The position numbers and the translations under genes were made by a program. Below the pieces are notes generated by a model that was not told the DNA's origin, made no database searches, and saw only the letters and a program-made list of their open reading frames with translations. This document shows, piece after piece, positions 14,793 through 24,241 of a DNA stretch of 25,763 bases (the stretch's first letter is position 1; each line of letters opens with the position of its first letter). This DNA is from QPIN01 sp964535875 (GTDB lineage: Bacteria > Pseudomonadota > Gammaproteobacteria > Methylococcales > Methylomonadaceae), in NCBI GenBank assembly GCA_964535875.1, contig CAZHUE010000014.1, positions 1 to 25,763 on the forward strand. Direction: 5' to 3'.

Positions 14793-16232
14793 CTACACAC
14801 TCGTTCCACCCACTGTTAATCCGTCAATTTTTATAGTCGGCTGACCTACTCCTACGGGCACGCTCTGACCTTCTTTGCCACAGGTTCCAACACCTGCATC
14901 TAAAGCCAAGTCATTTCCAACCATAGAAACCTTTGTTAAAACTTCCGGGCCATTTCCAATTAAAGTTGCGCCTTTGACAGGATGCGTTATTTTTCCATCT
15001 TCAATCAAATACGCTTCACTGGCTGAAAAAACAAATTTACCCGATGTAATATCAACTTGCCCCCCTCCAAAATTTTTGGCAAACAGGCCTTTTTTCACTG
15101 ATTTAATAATTTCAGCTGGATCATGAAAGCCTGGTAACATATAAGTATTTGTCATTCTAGGCATTGGTAAATGTGCATAAGATTCTCTGCGACCATTGCC
15201 GGTTGATTGTACATCCATTAACCTTGCGTTAAGTTTATCTTGCATGTAACCTTTAAGTATTCCTTTTTCAATCAGTACAGTTTTTTCTGTGGGCACTCCT
15301 TCGTCATCTATATTCAAAGAACCTCGTCTACCTTCTAGTGTTCCATCATCAACAACCGTGCACAATTCAGAAGCAACACGCTCCCCAATCATATTGCTAA
15401 ACGCAGAAGTTCCTTTTCGATTAAAATCTCCTTCCAGACCATGCCCTATTGCTTCATGCAATAAAATTCCAGGCCAACCAGGGCCTAAAACAACCGTCAT
15501 ATTGCCCGCAGGTGCCTCTATCGCTTCCAGATTAACAACCGCTTGCCTCACCGCTTCTTTTCCGTATTCGACCGCTTTATCCTGATCTAAAAAGTAGCTA
15601 TAATCCTTTCTCGCTCCTCCCCCCATACTTCCCTGTTCTCGCTTGCCATTTTCTTCTAAAATAACCGTGACACTCATTCGTGTTAGAGGACGAATATCAG
15701 CGACTAAAGAGCCATCCTGATTGGCGATAAGAACTTTTTCATGCACACCCACTAAGCTGACCATGACTTCTTCTATTCGATTATCCAGCTTACGCGTTTC
15801 AATATCCACTTTGCGTAATAAATCGATTTTTTCCTGATCGGCAAGCGATTTGAGCGGGTTAACCGGTTCGTAGTATTGTTTCCAACTTGATACTTTTTTT
15901 AGATTATTTTGTGCATTTTGCCCCTGCCTAGCAATGGCCTTTACATTATTTGCTGCTTCCAGTAAAACAGAAAGTTCAATTCGATCACTATAGGCAAACC
16001 CAGTTTTATCCCCAGAAACCACTCGAACACCTGCACCTTGCTCGATAGAGTGAGAACCTTCTTTTATGATTCCAGCTTCTAATGACCATGATTCAAAATG
16101 AGTAGATTGAAAATATATATCAGCATAATCCGCCGTAACGCTGAGCATACTATCCATAATTTGATCAATATCTTTCTCCTGCATTCCATAAGGCATTAGT
16201 ATTGATTGTTTTACTTGGTTTAAAGTATCCAT
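14793..16232 (-). CDS. tldD: Metalloprotease TldD
   Basis: Catalytic subunit of the cytosolic TldD/TldE zinc protease. The active-site motif HExxxH is H259-E260-A-I-G-H264 in ILLHEAIGHGLEGDF. The third metal ligand, a cysteine near the end, is C451 in GVGTCGKEGQ, equivalent to C454 in E. coli. At 479 aa it is full length. It starts with ATG. It sits between a BamC-like lipoprotein gene (61 nt upstream) and pmbA in a long same-strand run. No small precursor peptide gene that might be its special substrate was seen nearby, so a general peptide-degrading role is assumed. Confidence 0.95.
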   Translation of the reverse strand: MDTLNQVKQSILMPYGMQEKDIDQIMDSMLSVTADYADIYFQSTHFESWSLEAGIIKEGSHSIEQGAGVRVVSGDKTGFAYSDRIELSVLLEAANNVKAIARQGQNAQNNLKKVSSWKQYYEPVNPLKSLADQEKIDLLRKVDIETRKLDNRIEEVMVSLVGVHEKVLIANQDGSLVADIRPLTRMSVTVILEENGKREQGSMGGGARKDYSYFLDQDKAVEYGKEAVRQAVVNLEAIEAPAGNMTVVLGPGWPGILLHEAIGHGLEGDFNRKGTSAFSNMIGERVASELCTVVDDGTLEGRRGSLNIDDEGVPTEKTVLIEKGILKGYMQDKLNARLMDVQSTGNGRRESYAHLPMPRMTNTYMLPGFHDPAEIIKSVKKGLFAKNFGGGQVDITSGKFVFSASEAYLIEDGKITHPVKGATLIGNGPEVLTKVSMVGNDLALDAGVGTCGKEGQSVPVGVGQPTIKIDGLTVGGTSV

Positions 16233-16293
16233 TAAATCTATCTATTTAAAAGTAAAAGGTTGTTGTTCTTTTTTATTGGAATTTATAACGTAA

Positions 16294-16914
16294 TTAATTA
16301 ACCGGCAGGTCTTCTTTAATCGTTTTATATAAAGCGTTAAGCAGCATTGCTCCATCATCAATTGAACCTTCAATATTATTATCTTCGCCGTCATCTAATA
16401 AATCATTAGCTTCTGATTTAATCAACTCTGCAGTCACTTCAGTTTCACTTTCTTGCCTGAGCACAATTAGTTTATATTTTGCTTCTTCATACTCATCTTT
16501 AAAAAAGAAAAATGTCATCTTATCAATCAAAGTTGAGTCAGCAGAATGTTGATCATCCGGGTCATAAGTAACATAAAAAACACCTTGCTCCCTGTCCTTA
16601 TCTGTTACTTCAATTTCTTCAAGCTTTAATGCCTGATCAATCACTTCCCACGAATACTCAAATCTCTTTTTAATCTTAATAACTGGCTTTTTTTCAGTCC
16701 CTACTAATAAGATATTTTCCCCTAATCCTTTATCTTTATCATCCTCATCTTCGACTTCTTTTTCATCACCCTCAACCACAGCAGGAGCTTTTTCAGTTAT
16801 CTTCATTTCAGGTGGGACTTCAAGATATTCTGTATCTTTGTATCTGGTTTGTTGGCCATCAGAACATGAGATAACGAATAGCGTCATTAAAATACAAGTT
16901 TTTTTAAAATACAT
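16294..16914 (-). CDS. BamC/NlpB-like outer-membrane lipoprotein
   Basis: 206-aa lipoprotein. The signal segment ends in the lipobox VISC with C17 as the lipidated residue. YLEVPPEM after it resembles the BamC N-terminal segment that contacts BamD. An acidic linker rich in Asp/Glu (about 50-65) follows. Then comes a helix-grip-like domain whose YSWEVIDQALKLEEIEVTD and DREQGVFYVTYD match the BamC repeat pattern. BamC is a non-essential part of the outer-membrane protein assembly (BAM) complex. In E. coli it sits next to dapA; here it lies between nit and tldD, 5 nt after nit. E. coli BamC is 344 aa with two such domains, so this protein has only one. The family call is by pattern recognition and is moderately sure. 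Confidence 0.65.
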   Translation of the reverse strand: MYFKKTCILMTLFVISCSDGQQTRYKDTEYLEVPPEMKITEKAPAVVEGDEKEVEDEDDKDKGLGENILLVGTEKKPVIKIKKRFEYSWEVIDQALKLEEIEVTDKDREQGVFYVTYDPDDQHSADSTLIDKMTFFFFKDEYEEAKYKLIVLRQESETEVTAELIKSEANDLLDDGEDNNIEGSIDDGAMLLNALYKTIKEDLPVN

Positions 16915-16919
16915 ATTAT

Positions 16920-17738
16920 TTATTTACAATAAAAACGTCGATGATTTAATACAGGAAACGAAGTCCGTACTTTTTTCAATCTTTCCAGATCAATTTCGGC
17001 ACTGGCAAAACCTGCTCCCGTTTTATAACAATCCAGAACCACACCCCAAGGATCTATTACCATGCTATGCCCAAACGTTTGTCGACCATTTAAATGAAAG
17101 CCACCCTGATTGGGCGCAACAACATAACATAAATTTTCAATCGCTCTTGCGCGTAAAAGTATTTCCCAATGAGCAGCACCTGTTTCTGCTGTAAACGCAG
17201 CAGGAACAACTAATATTTCTGCATCTTGCTCACTCATCTGTCTAAAAAACTCAGGAAACCTGAGGTCGTAACAGATTGCAATACCTACTCTTCCAAAAGG
17301 TGTATTAAAAACAAAAGGATCGCCACCCTTTTCAATTGAATCAGACTCTCTATATTCTTCACCCGTATCAGGGACACTGACATCAAATAAATGAGCTTTG
17401 TCATAACGAGCGACTCTTTCGCCATTATCGTTATAGACCAGGCAAGCTGCTCTAACTTTATTATCATCTTCAGCGACTAATGGTATGGTTCCACCTATCA
17501 GCCAAATACTGTGTTTTTTTGCAGTATCCGATAAAAACTGTTGGATTGGCCCTTGTCTATCTATTTCTCTAACCTTAACCTTATCAAGCTCATGTACACC
17601 CATCAAAGCAAAGTTTTCAGGTAGCGTAATCAGCTTCGCCCCATGATTAGCTGCTTCAGCGATTAATTTTCCCGCTTGTAATAAATTGGAATCTACATTT
17701 GGACTTGATGCCATTTGTATGGCAGCACATATACTCAT
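16920..17738 (-). CDS. Carbon-nitrogen hydrolase (Nit family)
   Basis: Cytosolic nitrilase-superfamily amidase, 272 aa, with the full catalytic triad E41 (LPENFALMG), K114 (ARYDKAHLFDV) and C156 (GIAICYDLRFPE). The RFPEFF and ARAIENLCYVVAPNQGG segments place it with the Nit1/YbeM group, whose studied members are deaminated-glutathione amidases or omega-amidases that repair side products of transamination. Its ATG overlaps the yhdP stop by one base (TAATG), so translation is coupled. This yhdP-nit-tldD order is the same as in Pseudomonas. The precise substrate cannot be fixed from sequence. Confidence 0.9.
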   Translation of the reverse strand: MSICAAIQMASSPNVDSNLLQAGKLIAEAANHGAKLITLPENFALMGVHELDKVKVREIDRQGPIQQFLSDTAKKHSIWLIGGTIPLVAEDDNKVRAACLVYNDNGERVARYDKAHLFDVSVPDTGEEYRESDSIEKGGDPFVFNTPFGRVGIAICYDLRFPEFFRQMSEQDAEILVVPAAFTAETGAAHWEILLRARAIENLCYVVAPNQGGFHLNGRQTFGHSMVIDPWGVVLDCYKTGAGFASAEIDLERLKKVRTSFPVLNHRRFYCK

Positions 17739-20700
17739 TATTCTACTTTCTCTCTTTTAGGTTTTACTAATTTATTCTGTGTGGTTGAATTCGTTAACCC
17801 CGACCATGTTTTATTTATAATGCCATCCTGGTCATGCAAAGGTATTATTTTAATATCATCCCATTCACCTATTACATTATAATTTGAGCCAAAAAAATAC
17901 CCATCTTTGTAATCCTTATCTAAAACTTGAGTAATAACGCCGGCAATTCCACCCACAATTCTACCAGCAATAGGTATCGCTGCTGAACTTTTCGGAACAA
18001 CCAGAACCTTATGATTAATTGTTTTTGATAGTAGATCCACTTCGCCCGTCATTGAAATTAAAGCTGGCACAGCGTCAATCAATAAATCATTGGTCACCAT
18101 TATTCCTTCATTTATATTAAAACTTCCTGTAATTTTATTAACGCTTAACCCTTGCTTATAGATATCCCCATAATCAAACTTCAGGCGTTTCACCCACTGA
18201 TCCAATGCGACTAGTCCCAAAAATCGTCCAAACCCAGGCTCAATGCTTGAAATACGCCCACCTTTTAACTTCATATCCAATTCGGCTTCTGCCGTCTGAA
18301 AAGAAAATTGATATGGCAGGCCAGCCCAATCTGCCTTAATACCCACATACCCATGAGCTTCTTTTAAATCATCCGTTATTTTAAGCTGAGATAAAATCTC
18401 ACCAAAATCATTTGCACTTACCGTCCCGGATAATTCAGTCCCGTTATAATTATCTAACTTTATCCAATTAGCTTTAAGTTTAATTTTAAGATTATCTGAA
18501 ATAACATCAATCTTGTTAAACCTAACGCCATCTACCACTTTTTCAGATTCAATTTCAAGTTTTCCTAAATCAACCTTATTCCACAGTAAGTGTTTACTAA
18601 AAACATCAATAACCGGCATATCTTGCTGTACAAATTTATTAGTTTTACTATTGTTAAGTTGTACCAAACCCGATAAATCCAGCAAATCAAGCTCTAATTT
18701 AATTTTGTCTGCTTTAGTTTGCTTATGAGGGATGACAAAAGCACCTTTGACAATATAAGAAAAAATATTTCCATTCCATTGATGTTCCGAGTTTTGCATG
18801 TCTAATGTTAAGGCTCCTTGTTTTTTGCCGTTCCATTGTAATTCGTCTACCTTTAAACTTATTTTATTTAGTGCCACAGACTCTTGCTTACTACTACTTA
18901 CCGGTTGTGATACAAAAGCAGCCCATTCAGAAGCATCTAACATCTCTTGATCAACTTGAATATTCACCCCTTTTTCTTCAGGAGCAACAGCTTCTTGTTG
19001 TCCATAAACAATATGAGCAGAATGGACTGAATTTTGTTGTTTGTTAAAACGTATTGCGGCTCTTATTTCATCATTATAATTTATTTTAAGCGGCAAAAAC
19101 CCACCCTCTTTCAAAGCCATATTAATCAGCAAAGGTTTTTCTTGTTCTGCTGATTTCTTTAATACACCAGGTAATTCAATTGGCATTCCAACCAGACTGG
19201 ATTTAAGATTAACTTCAGGCATAATGCCCGCTTCTGAAGGCAAATTTATATTTATATTGTAAGGGGTTGAGTCACTAACAGGGTTATCTTTTATGAAATC
19301 CTTGTCTAAAAAACTGAACTGCGTCTTTAACTGCTGACTATCCGTTACTCCATTTACATTGATGCTTGTTTTAAGCTCATCAAAATCAACTGTTATCCCT
19401 ATAGGATAGCCTAAAGTCTTAGCGGTTAAATTATTGCTAAACAACCCCTTTTCGGTAATTCTTAAATTACCTACCAATTCTTCAACATTCAAATTTACAG
19501 CCTTTACTGTCAAACTTGCATTGTTAAAATGCGCCATCCCATTTACTTTTGCAACAGCATTTTTTTTCATCGGCACTTTTAAATCCAATTCAACTTTTGC
19601 ATTACCTTCTGAAGTAATAGCATCAACAATTTTATCAACTCCTTTATTAAGAGGGGTTTGCTGTAGAAAGCTTAAAGCATCCTCAATACGGCCTTCTGCA
19701 TTACCCTTTACAAATAAATGTTTGCTTTTCTTAAAAGAAGGGGTGTTTACTGTCGCATTCTTTATATCTAACTGCTGAATTTTTGCATGATCAATATCAG
19801 CTCCCAAACCATTTTTAAAAAATAAAATTTCAGCAGATCCGTCAGTTAAATTAGGCCAATCTGGTGAAAAATTTAGCTCTACATCTTCCACATTAAGCAA
19901 TGCTTCAAATACCCCCTCTCCGCGAAGAAACGGAAAGTGACTCATCTCCCCATAAACTAATAAACTACCTTGTTTTATTTTTCCTGATACAAACGCAGCA
20001 TCCAACCATTTAATTGACTTTCTCTTCATAACACCAACAGGATAATATGTTGGTATTGAACTAATATCATTCATATTCGAAAAAGAAGCCTGTAGATCCA
20101 TAAAAATGGATTGATCACTTTTTGGAATGGTTAAAGCCAATTTGGTTTCGGTTTGTATATCCTTATTATCAGCAATAAGAGATTTTGATTGAATTATCCA
20201 TTCATTCTGTTTTTGTTGCCAATTAAGCTGGCCATATAATCTTTCAATTAAAATAGGCTGTCTAAATAATTTAGGGGTAAAAATTGCCCCGTTTTTTGTA
20301 TTTAAACTAATTTTTCCACGATTATTATCGCCCCAAAGACTACCTGAAAAATTTTCAATTTGTGGTATTCCTGAATGTGCATTGGAAAAAAAATGATCAA
20401 AAGACCCTTTGACAAAATAATGATTATTATTTAAATCTGCATCAATAGAAAAATTCTTGATTACCCCTTTAATGCCTAAAGCAGCAATAAGTGTTTGGTT
20501 TTTTTCTTCTAATGGTGAAAAAAAACCAATTAAATAAGACACTTGATGCAAATCTAATTGAGTAATTAAAGCCGTTAGATGAGTAAAATCTTTATTGCTG
20601 GAAAAGCTAAGTTCTGTATTTGCCCAGTGTTGACTTTTTGTTTCAAGATCAAATTGATTAACAGCAAATTTCCAACCATCCGACAGGATAGAACCAATAA

Positions 20701-21622
20701 ATTCTGTCTCAAGAGATTTAATATCAATCTTGTTTTTTTTCTTATGCATAATAATATCTTCGACCTGAACATTACCTGCAAGACCTGCTAGTTTAGATTC
20801 TTGCCAATGACTCCATATTTTAAAATTTCCTTTTCCTTTGGCCTCACCATTGGTAATCTTTATATTCTTGGCAAGGTCTATATTAGTGCGTAAATATTCA
20901 TTTAAAAACTCAGTAAAAAAAACATTATCAGCTTCAACATAAACCTGACCATCCAGCTTTTTAAAATCTAAAACGTCCCCCTGAATATCCATAGAGACTC
21001 TTATTTTTTCGCCATATTGCTCAGGTAATAGACTCACCATATGAAACTCATGGACTAAATCATCTTTATTGTTTCTTATTAACAAATCAACATTTTTAAA
21101 CGTAACTGGCCTAGTGTCTCGCTGCTTATCTTGCCATGTAATTTCACTTTTTAAAACCTCATATTGCCCGCCACTCAATAACCATAAAGGTTGCTCAAAT
21201 TTATCTTCATTTAATCCGACAACAGACAAGCTTCCATCTTTATTTCTTATGATTGATAATTTAGCACCCACTAAAGTTAGCCGGCTTGAAGGCAAAATTT
21301 GACGTGTAAGAAGTAATTTTACAAGGTTTAAACCGACCCTCACTTCTTCCAATCGAATAGGCTGGTTATTTAGATCTTTTGCAGAGACAATTTTGATATT
21401 TTTTAAAATAACTTCAGGGTTAATACCCCGCATATTAGCCTTCAAAATTCCAATTTCAACTGGAATGGAGGTCAATTCATAAATTTTGTTTTCTAAATCA
21501 GTTTTATATTCTTCTATACCTATAATGAAGATCCTTATGGAACTTATGACAATCGCAAAAAAAATTAAAGACCAGAACAAAAGATGACGAGTAAAAAATG
21601 TAATATGATGTATCAAAATCAA
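17738..21622 (-). CDS. yhdP: YhdP family AsmA-like envelope protein
   Basis: 1294-aa inner-membrane-anchored protein with a single N-terminal helix (LLFWSLIFFAIVISSIRIFII, split at 20) and a very long periplasmic part. It belongs to the AsmA/TamB-like repeating beta-groove family, which in E. coli, with TamB and YdbH, carries phospholipids to the outer membrane. DUF3971-type and AsmA-like C-terminal regions are evident (GFGRFLGLVALDQWVKRLKF, GRIVGGIAGVITQVLDKDYK). The length is close to E. coli YhdP (1266 aa). The start taken is TTG at 21622; two codons later there is another TTG, and the ribosome site is weak. A 15-N gap begins 45 nt upstream, so the true 5' end should be treated with care. 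rng precedes it and nit follows, as in pseudomonads. Confidence 0.93.
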   Translation of the reverse strand: MILIHHITFFTRHLLFWSLIFFAIVISSIRIFIIGIEEYKTDLENKIYELTSIPVEIGILKANMRGINPEVILKNIKIVSAKDLNNQPIRLEEVRVGLNLVKLLLTRQILPSSRLTLVGAKLSIIRNKDGSLSVVGLNEDKFEQPLWLLSGGQYEVLKSEITWQDKQRDTRPVTFKNVDLLIRNNKDDLVHEFHMVSLLPEQYGEKIRVSMDIQGDVLDFKKLDGQVYVEADNVFFTEFLNEYLRTNIDLAKNIKITNGEAKGKGNFKIWSHWQESKLAGLAGNVQVEDIIMHKKKNKIDIKSLETEFIGSILSDGWKFAVNQFDLETKSQHWANTELSFSSNKDFTHLTALITQLDLHQVSYLIGFFSPLEEKNQTLIAALGIKGVIKNFSIDADLNNNHYFVKGSFDHFFSNAHSGIPQIENFSGSLWGDNNRGKISLNTKNGAIFTPKLFRQPILIERLYGQLNWQQKQNEWIIQSKSLIADNKDIQTETKLALTIPKSDQSIFMDLQASFSNMNDISSIPTYYPVGVMKRKSIKWLDAAFVSGKIKQGSLLVYGEMSHFPFLRGEGVFEALLNVEDVELNFSPDWPNLTDGSAEILFFKNGLGADIDHAKIQQLDIKNATVNTPSFKKSKHLFVKGNAEGRIEDALSFLQQTPLNKGVDKIVDAITSEGNAKVELDLKVPMKKNAVAKVNGMAHFNNASLTVKAVNLNVEELVGNLRITEKGLFSNNLTAKTLGYPIGITVDFDELKTSINVNGVTDSQQLKTQFSFLDKDFIKDNPVSDSTPYNININLPSEAGIMPEVNLKSSLVGMPIELPGVLKKSAEQEKPLLINMALKEGGFLPLKINYNDEIRAAIRFNKQQNSVHSAHIVYGQQEAVAPEEKGVNIQVDQEMLDASEWAAFVSQPVSSSKQESVALNKISLKVDELQWNGKKQGALTLDMQNSEHQWNGNIFSYIVKGAFVIPHKQTKADKIKLELDLLDLSGLVQLNNSKTNKFVQQDMPVIDVFSKHLLWNKVDLGKLEIESEKVVDGVRFNKIDVISDNLKIKLKANWIKLDNYNGTELSGTVSANDFGEILSQLKITDDLKEAHGYVGIKADWAGLPYQFSFQTAEAELDMKLKGGRISSIEPGFGRFLGLVALDQWVKRLKFDYGDIYKQGLSVNKITGSFNINEGIMVTNDLLIDAVPALISMTGEVDLLSKTINHKVLVVPKSSAAIPIAGRIVGGIAGVITQVLDKDYKDGYFFGSNYNVIGEWDDIKIIPLHDQDGIINKTWSGLTNSTTQNKLVKPKREKVE

Positions 21623-21666
21623 TATTTATCAGTTCAATTTGTATTCAGTCGTTTCATGGGATAAAC

Positions 21667-21681
21667 NNNNNNNNNNNNNNN
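21667..21681. other. Assembly gap (15 N)
   Basis: Fifteen undetermined bases lie between rng and yhdP. The conserved rng-yhdP order suggests the join is correct, but the true length of the missing sequence is unknown, and any promoter or start codon of yhdP here may be hidden. Confidence 0.99.
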
Positions 21682-21733
21682 TCAAGAAAGAAGTTAATTA
21701 TTTTAAAACTGGGGTTATTTTTGTTGCCTGATG

Positions 21734-23188
21734 TCATAATAAAACTACATCATACTGTTCCTGATTGTACTCTGCTTCAGGTCTAAATTTAATCTGTACA
21801 TCTAAAAATAACTCTAACTCTGCCAACATATCTGCTTCTTCATCCAGCAACATTTCTACAACGCCATGTGAAGCAAGAACCAGCAATGTCTGAACATTAT
21901 ATTGTCTTACCTCTCTAATGATTTCTCTAAAAATCTCCAGACACATCGATTCAGCAGTTTTTAGAACGCCTCGCCCACCACAGGAGCTACAAGGCTCACA
22001 AAGTATGTGTTCCAAGCTTTCTCGAGTGCGTTTACGTTTCATTTCAACCAAGCCTAAAGCCGAGACTTCTGTAATCTTATTTTTCGCATGATCTTTATCT
22101 AAATTTGCTTGAAGAGCATCTAAAACCTGTTGTTTATGCGCCGCACTTTGCATATCGATAAAATCAATAATAATGATGCCGCCTAAATTACGCAACCTAA
22201 GCTGTCTAGGAATAGTTTTGGTGGCTTCCAGATTAGTTTTGAAAATTGTCTCTTCCAAATTTCGGCCACCGACATACCCTCCAGTATTAACATCCACCGT
22301 AGTCATCGCCTCGGTCTGATCAAACACTAAATGACCACCAGACTTTAAGTTTACTTTTCTATCTAATGCTCGAGTAATTTCATCTTCAACATTATAAATA
22401 TCAAACACCGGACATTCGCCGGTATAAAGCTCAATTACGGGTACAATTTCTGGAACAAAAATTCCCGCAAAAGCAATGAGTTTTTCATGTGTTTCTTTAG
22501 AATCAACTCTTATTCTCTCAATTCCTTCATTATATAAGTCTCGTAATGTACGAATGCTCAACGACAAATCTTCATGGATCAAAGTTTTAACCTCAGCTGA
22601 ACTTACTTTTTCAGAAATACCCTCCCATAGTTTTGTCAAAAAAAGCATATCAGAAACCATCATATGCTCTTCAATGCATTCTGCTGCTGTCCTTGCAATA
22701 AACCCTCCACTTTCGTGACTTTCCTGGAATTTTTCTATACACGCCTTTAACCGGCTTCGTTCTTTTGAACACTCAATTCTTTGAGAAACACCTGAATTAG
22801 TCGCAAAAGGCATGTAAACCTGAAACCGGGATGGAATAGAAATTTCCGTTGTTAACCTAGCCCCTTTTGTACCTAACGGGCCTTTGGTTACTTGAACAAC
22901 CACTATTTGACCTTCTCGAAGATAATGCTCAATCTGCTCAGATCCACGACGTTTCAGCTCTTTATTACTAAAATCAGAAAGATGAAGAAATGCCGCACGA
23001 TCCAGCCCTATATCAACAAATGCTGCTTGCATACCCGGTAATACTCGACAAACTTCACCCTTATAGATATTACCCACTAATCCTTTTTTATTTTCACGTT
23101 CAATAAACAACTCTTGAAGAACACCATTTTCTATCACTGCGACCCTAGTTTCAGGCGGGGTTACATTTATTAAAATTTCTTCACTCAT
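21734..23188 (-). CDS. rng: Ribonuclease G
   Basis: Single-strand-specific endoribonuclease of the RNase E/G family, which matures the 5' end of 16S rRNA and turns over some mRNAs. The N-terminal S1 domain spans about 35-125 (GNIYKGEVCRVLPGMQAAFVDI, split). The catalytic Mg-binding aspartates are D299 in TTVDVNTGG and D342 in IIDFIDM, with the same 43-residue spacing as D303/D346 of E. coli RNase E. The zinc-link CxxC is C400-S-S-C403. At 484 aa without a long C-terminal scaffold it is RNase G rather than RNase E. Its ATG lies 8 nt inside the maf end, so the two genes overlap and are co-translated. Confidence 0.95.
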   Translation of the reverse strand: MSEEILINVTPPETRVAVIENGVLQELFIERENKKGLVGNIYKGEVCRVLPGMQAAFVDIGLDRAAFLHLSDFSNKELKRRGSEQIEHYLREGQIVVVQVTKGPLGTKGARLTTEISIPSRFQVYMPFATNSGVSQRIECSKERSRLKACIEKFQESHESGGFIARTAAECIEEHMMVSDMLFLTKLWEGISEKVSSAEVKTLIHEDLSLSIRTLRDLYNEGIERIRVDSKETHEKLIAFAGIFVPEIVPVIELYTGECPVFDIYNVEDEITRALDRKVNLKSGGHLVFDQTEAMTTVDVNTGGYVGGRNLEETIFKTNLEATKTIPRQLRLRNLGGIIIIDFIDMQSAAHKQQVLDALQANLDKDHAKNKITEVSALGLVEMKRKRTRESLEHILCEPCSSCGGRGVLKTAESMCLEIFREIIREVRQYNVQTLLVLASHGVVEMLLDEEADMLAELELFLDVQIKFRPEAEYNQEQYDVVLL

Positions 23189-23777
23189 TACTGATTGTTA
23201 TTCCTTGTTTAGATAATAATTCTGCTGTTTCAAATAGAGGTAAACCAACGACACCGGAAAAACTTCCATTTATTGATTTAATAAAAACGCTTGCTAATCC
23301 CTGTATCGCATAACCGCCTGCTTTCCCTTGTGGTTCACCTGTTTTCCAGTACGCTTTAATCTCTGCTGAAGTAATTTTTCTAAAACTCACTTCGGTTAGA
23401 CTCAAGGCCTGAAAATGCTTTATCTCAGATTCGAGATCACTAACCCTTAGTGAGACTGCACTATAAACCGTATGTGTTCTCCCTGAAAGCTGTTTCATCA
23501 TATACTTTGCATGTGCTTCGTTTTCTGGTTTACCTAAAACCTGTTCATCAACAACAACACTGGTATCAGCTGCCAATATAGGTAATGAGCTATTAACAGT
23601 ATCAAGACAAACTTTGGATTTTTCAGCGGCGACCCTAATGACATATTCCTTTGCTATTTCTACTTGTTTTGGTGTCTCATCAATGTCTACCGGATGAACA
23701 ATATACCTTACACCAATTTGATCCAACAATTCTTTTCTACGAGGAGAGGAGGAGGCCAAAATCAGTTGTTTTTTCAT
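23181..23777 (-). CDS. maf: Maf/YhdE nucleoside triphosphate pyrophosphatase
   Basis: Cytosolic house-cleaning enzyme that hydrolyses dTTP/UTP and modified pyrimidine triphosphates to monophosphates. It has the signature SSSPRRKELL at residues 9-18, the catalytic aspartate D71 in ILAADTSVVVDE, and LGKPENEAHA followed by LSGRTHTVYSAV. At 198 aa it has the usual length. Its position next to rng points to the YhdE rather than the YceF type. The ATG overlaps the rlmH stop (ATGA, 4 nt), and its own end overlaps rng by 8 nt. Confidence 0.94.
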   Translation of the reverse strand: MKKQLILASSSPRRKELLDQIGVRYIVHPVDIDETPKQVEIAKEYVIRVAAEKSKVCLDTVNSSLPILAADTSVVVDEQVLGKPENEAHAKYMMKQLSGRTHTVYSAVSLRVSDLESEIKHFQALSLTEVSFRKITSAEIKAYWKTGEPQGKAGGYAIQGLASVFIKSINGSFSGVVGLPLFETAELLSKQGITISNE

Positions 23778-24241
23778 CTATGATAAGGGTGATTATTAAG
23801 TATGCTCCAAGCCCGATATAATTGCTCAGCAACAAGAACCCGAACTAATGGATGAGGCAAGGTTAATTTAGATAAGCTCCAAGATTCCCTAGCGAGATCT
23901 TTAACAGAATCAGATAACCCTTCTGGCCCCCCAATCATTAAAGCAATGTTTTGACCATCCTCCATCCACCTACTCATAGCTTTGGCAAGTTCTGGTGTAG
24001 TCCAGGGTTTACCAGGAATGTCTAAAGTCACCACATGAGACCTAGTAGGAAGAGCACTTATCATTCTCTCTCCTTCGTCTCTAACAATCCTCCTAAGATC
24101 ACTATTTTTGCTACGCTTGCCAGGTAATACTTCCTTGAGCACCATTTCACAATCTTTTGGCATCCGCTTCGCGTATTGGTTAAAACCTTGTTCTACCCAA
24201 CTTGGCATTCGGTTTCCAATTGAAATCAAATGTATTTGCAT
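23774..24241 (-). CDS. rlmH: 23S rRNA (pseudouridine(1915)-N3)-methyltransferase
   Basis: SPOUT-family methyltransferase that methylates pseudouridine 1915 in helix 69 of 23S rRNA on assembled 70S ribosomes. VTLDIPGKPW, LMIGGPEGLS (SAM knot) and the end segment LTLPHPLVRVLVAEQLYRAWS-NHPYHR are near-exact family signatures. The ATG at 24241 gives 155 aa, identical to E. coli RlmH. An upstream in-frame start at 24301 would add 20 residues with no family match. The gene heads the minus-strand run with maf and rng. In many Gammaproteobacteria it follows rsfS and nadD; those are not here. Confidence 0.95.
   Translation of the reverse strand: MQIHLISIGNRMPSWVEQGFNQYAKRMPKDCEMVLKEVLPGKRSKNSDLRRIVRDEGERMISALPTRSHVVTLDIPGKPWTTPELAKAMSRWMEDGQNIALMIGGPEGLSDSVKDLARESWSLSKLTLPHPLVRVLVAEQLYRAWSILNNHPYHR

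Noticed and set aside
19434..19778. 114-aa plus-strand ORF opposite yhdP
   Set aside because: Antisense shadow of a long, continuous yhdP reading frame.
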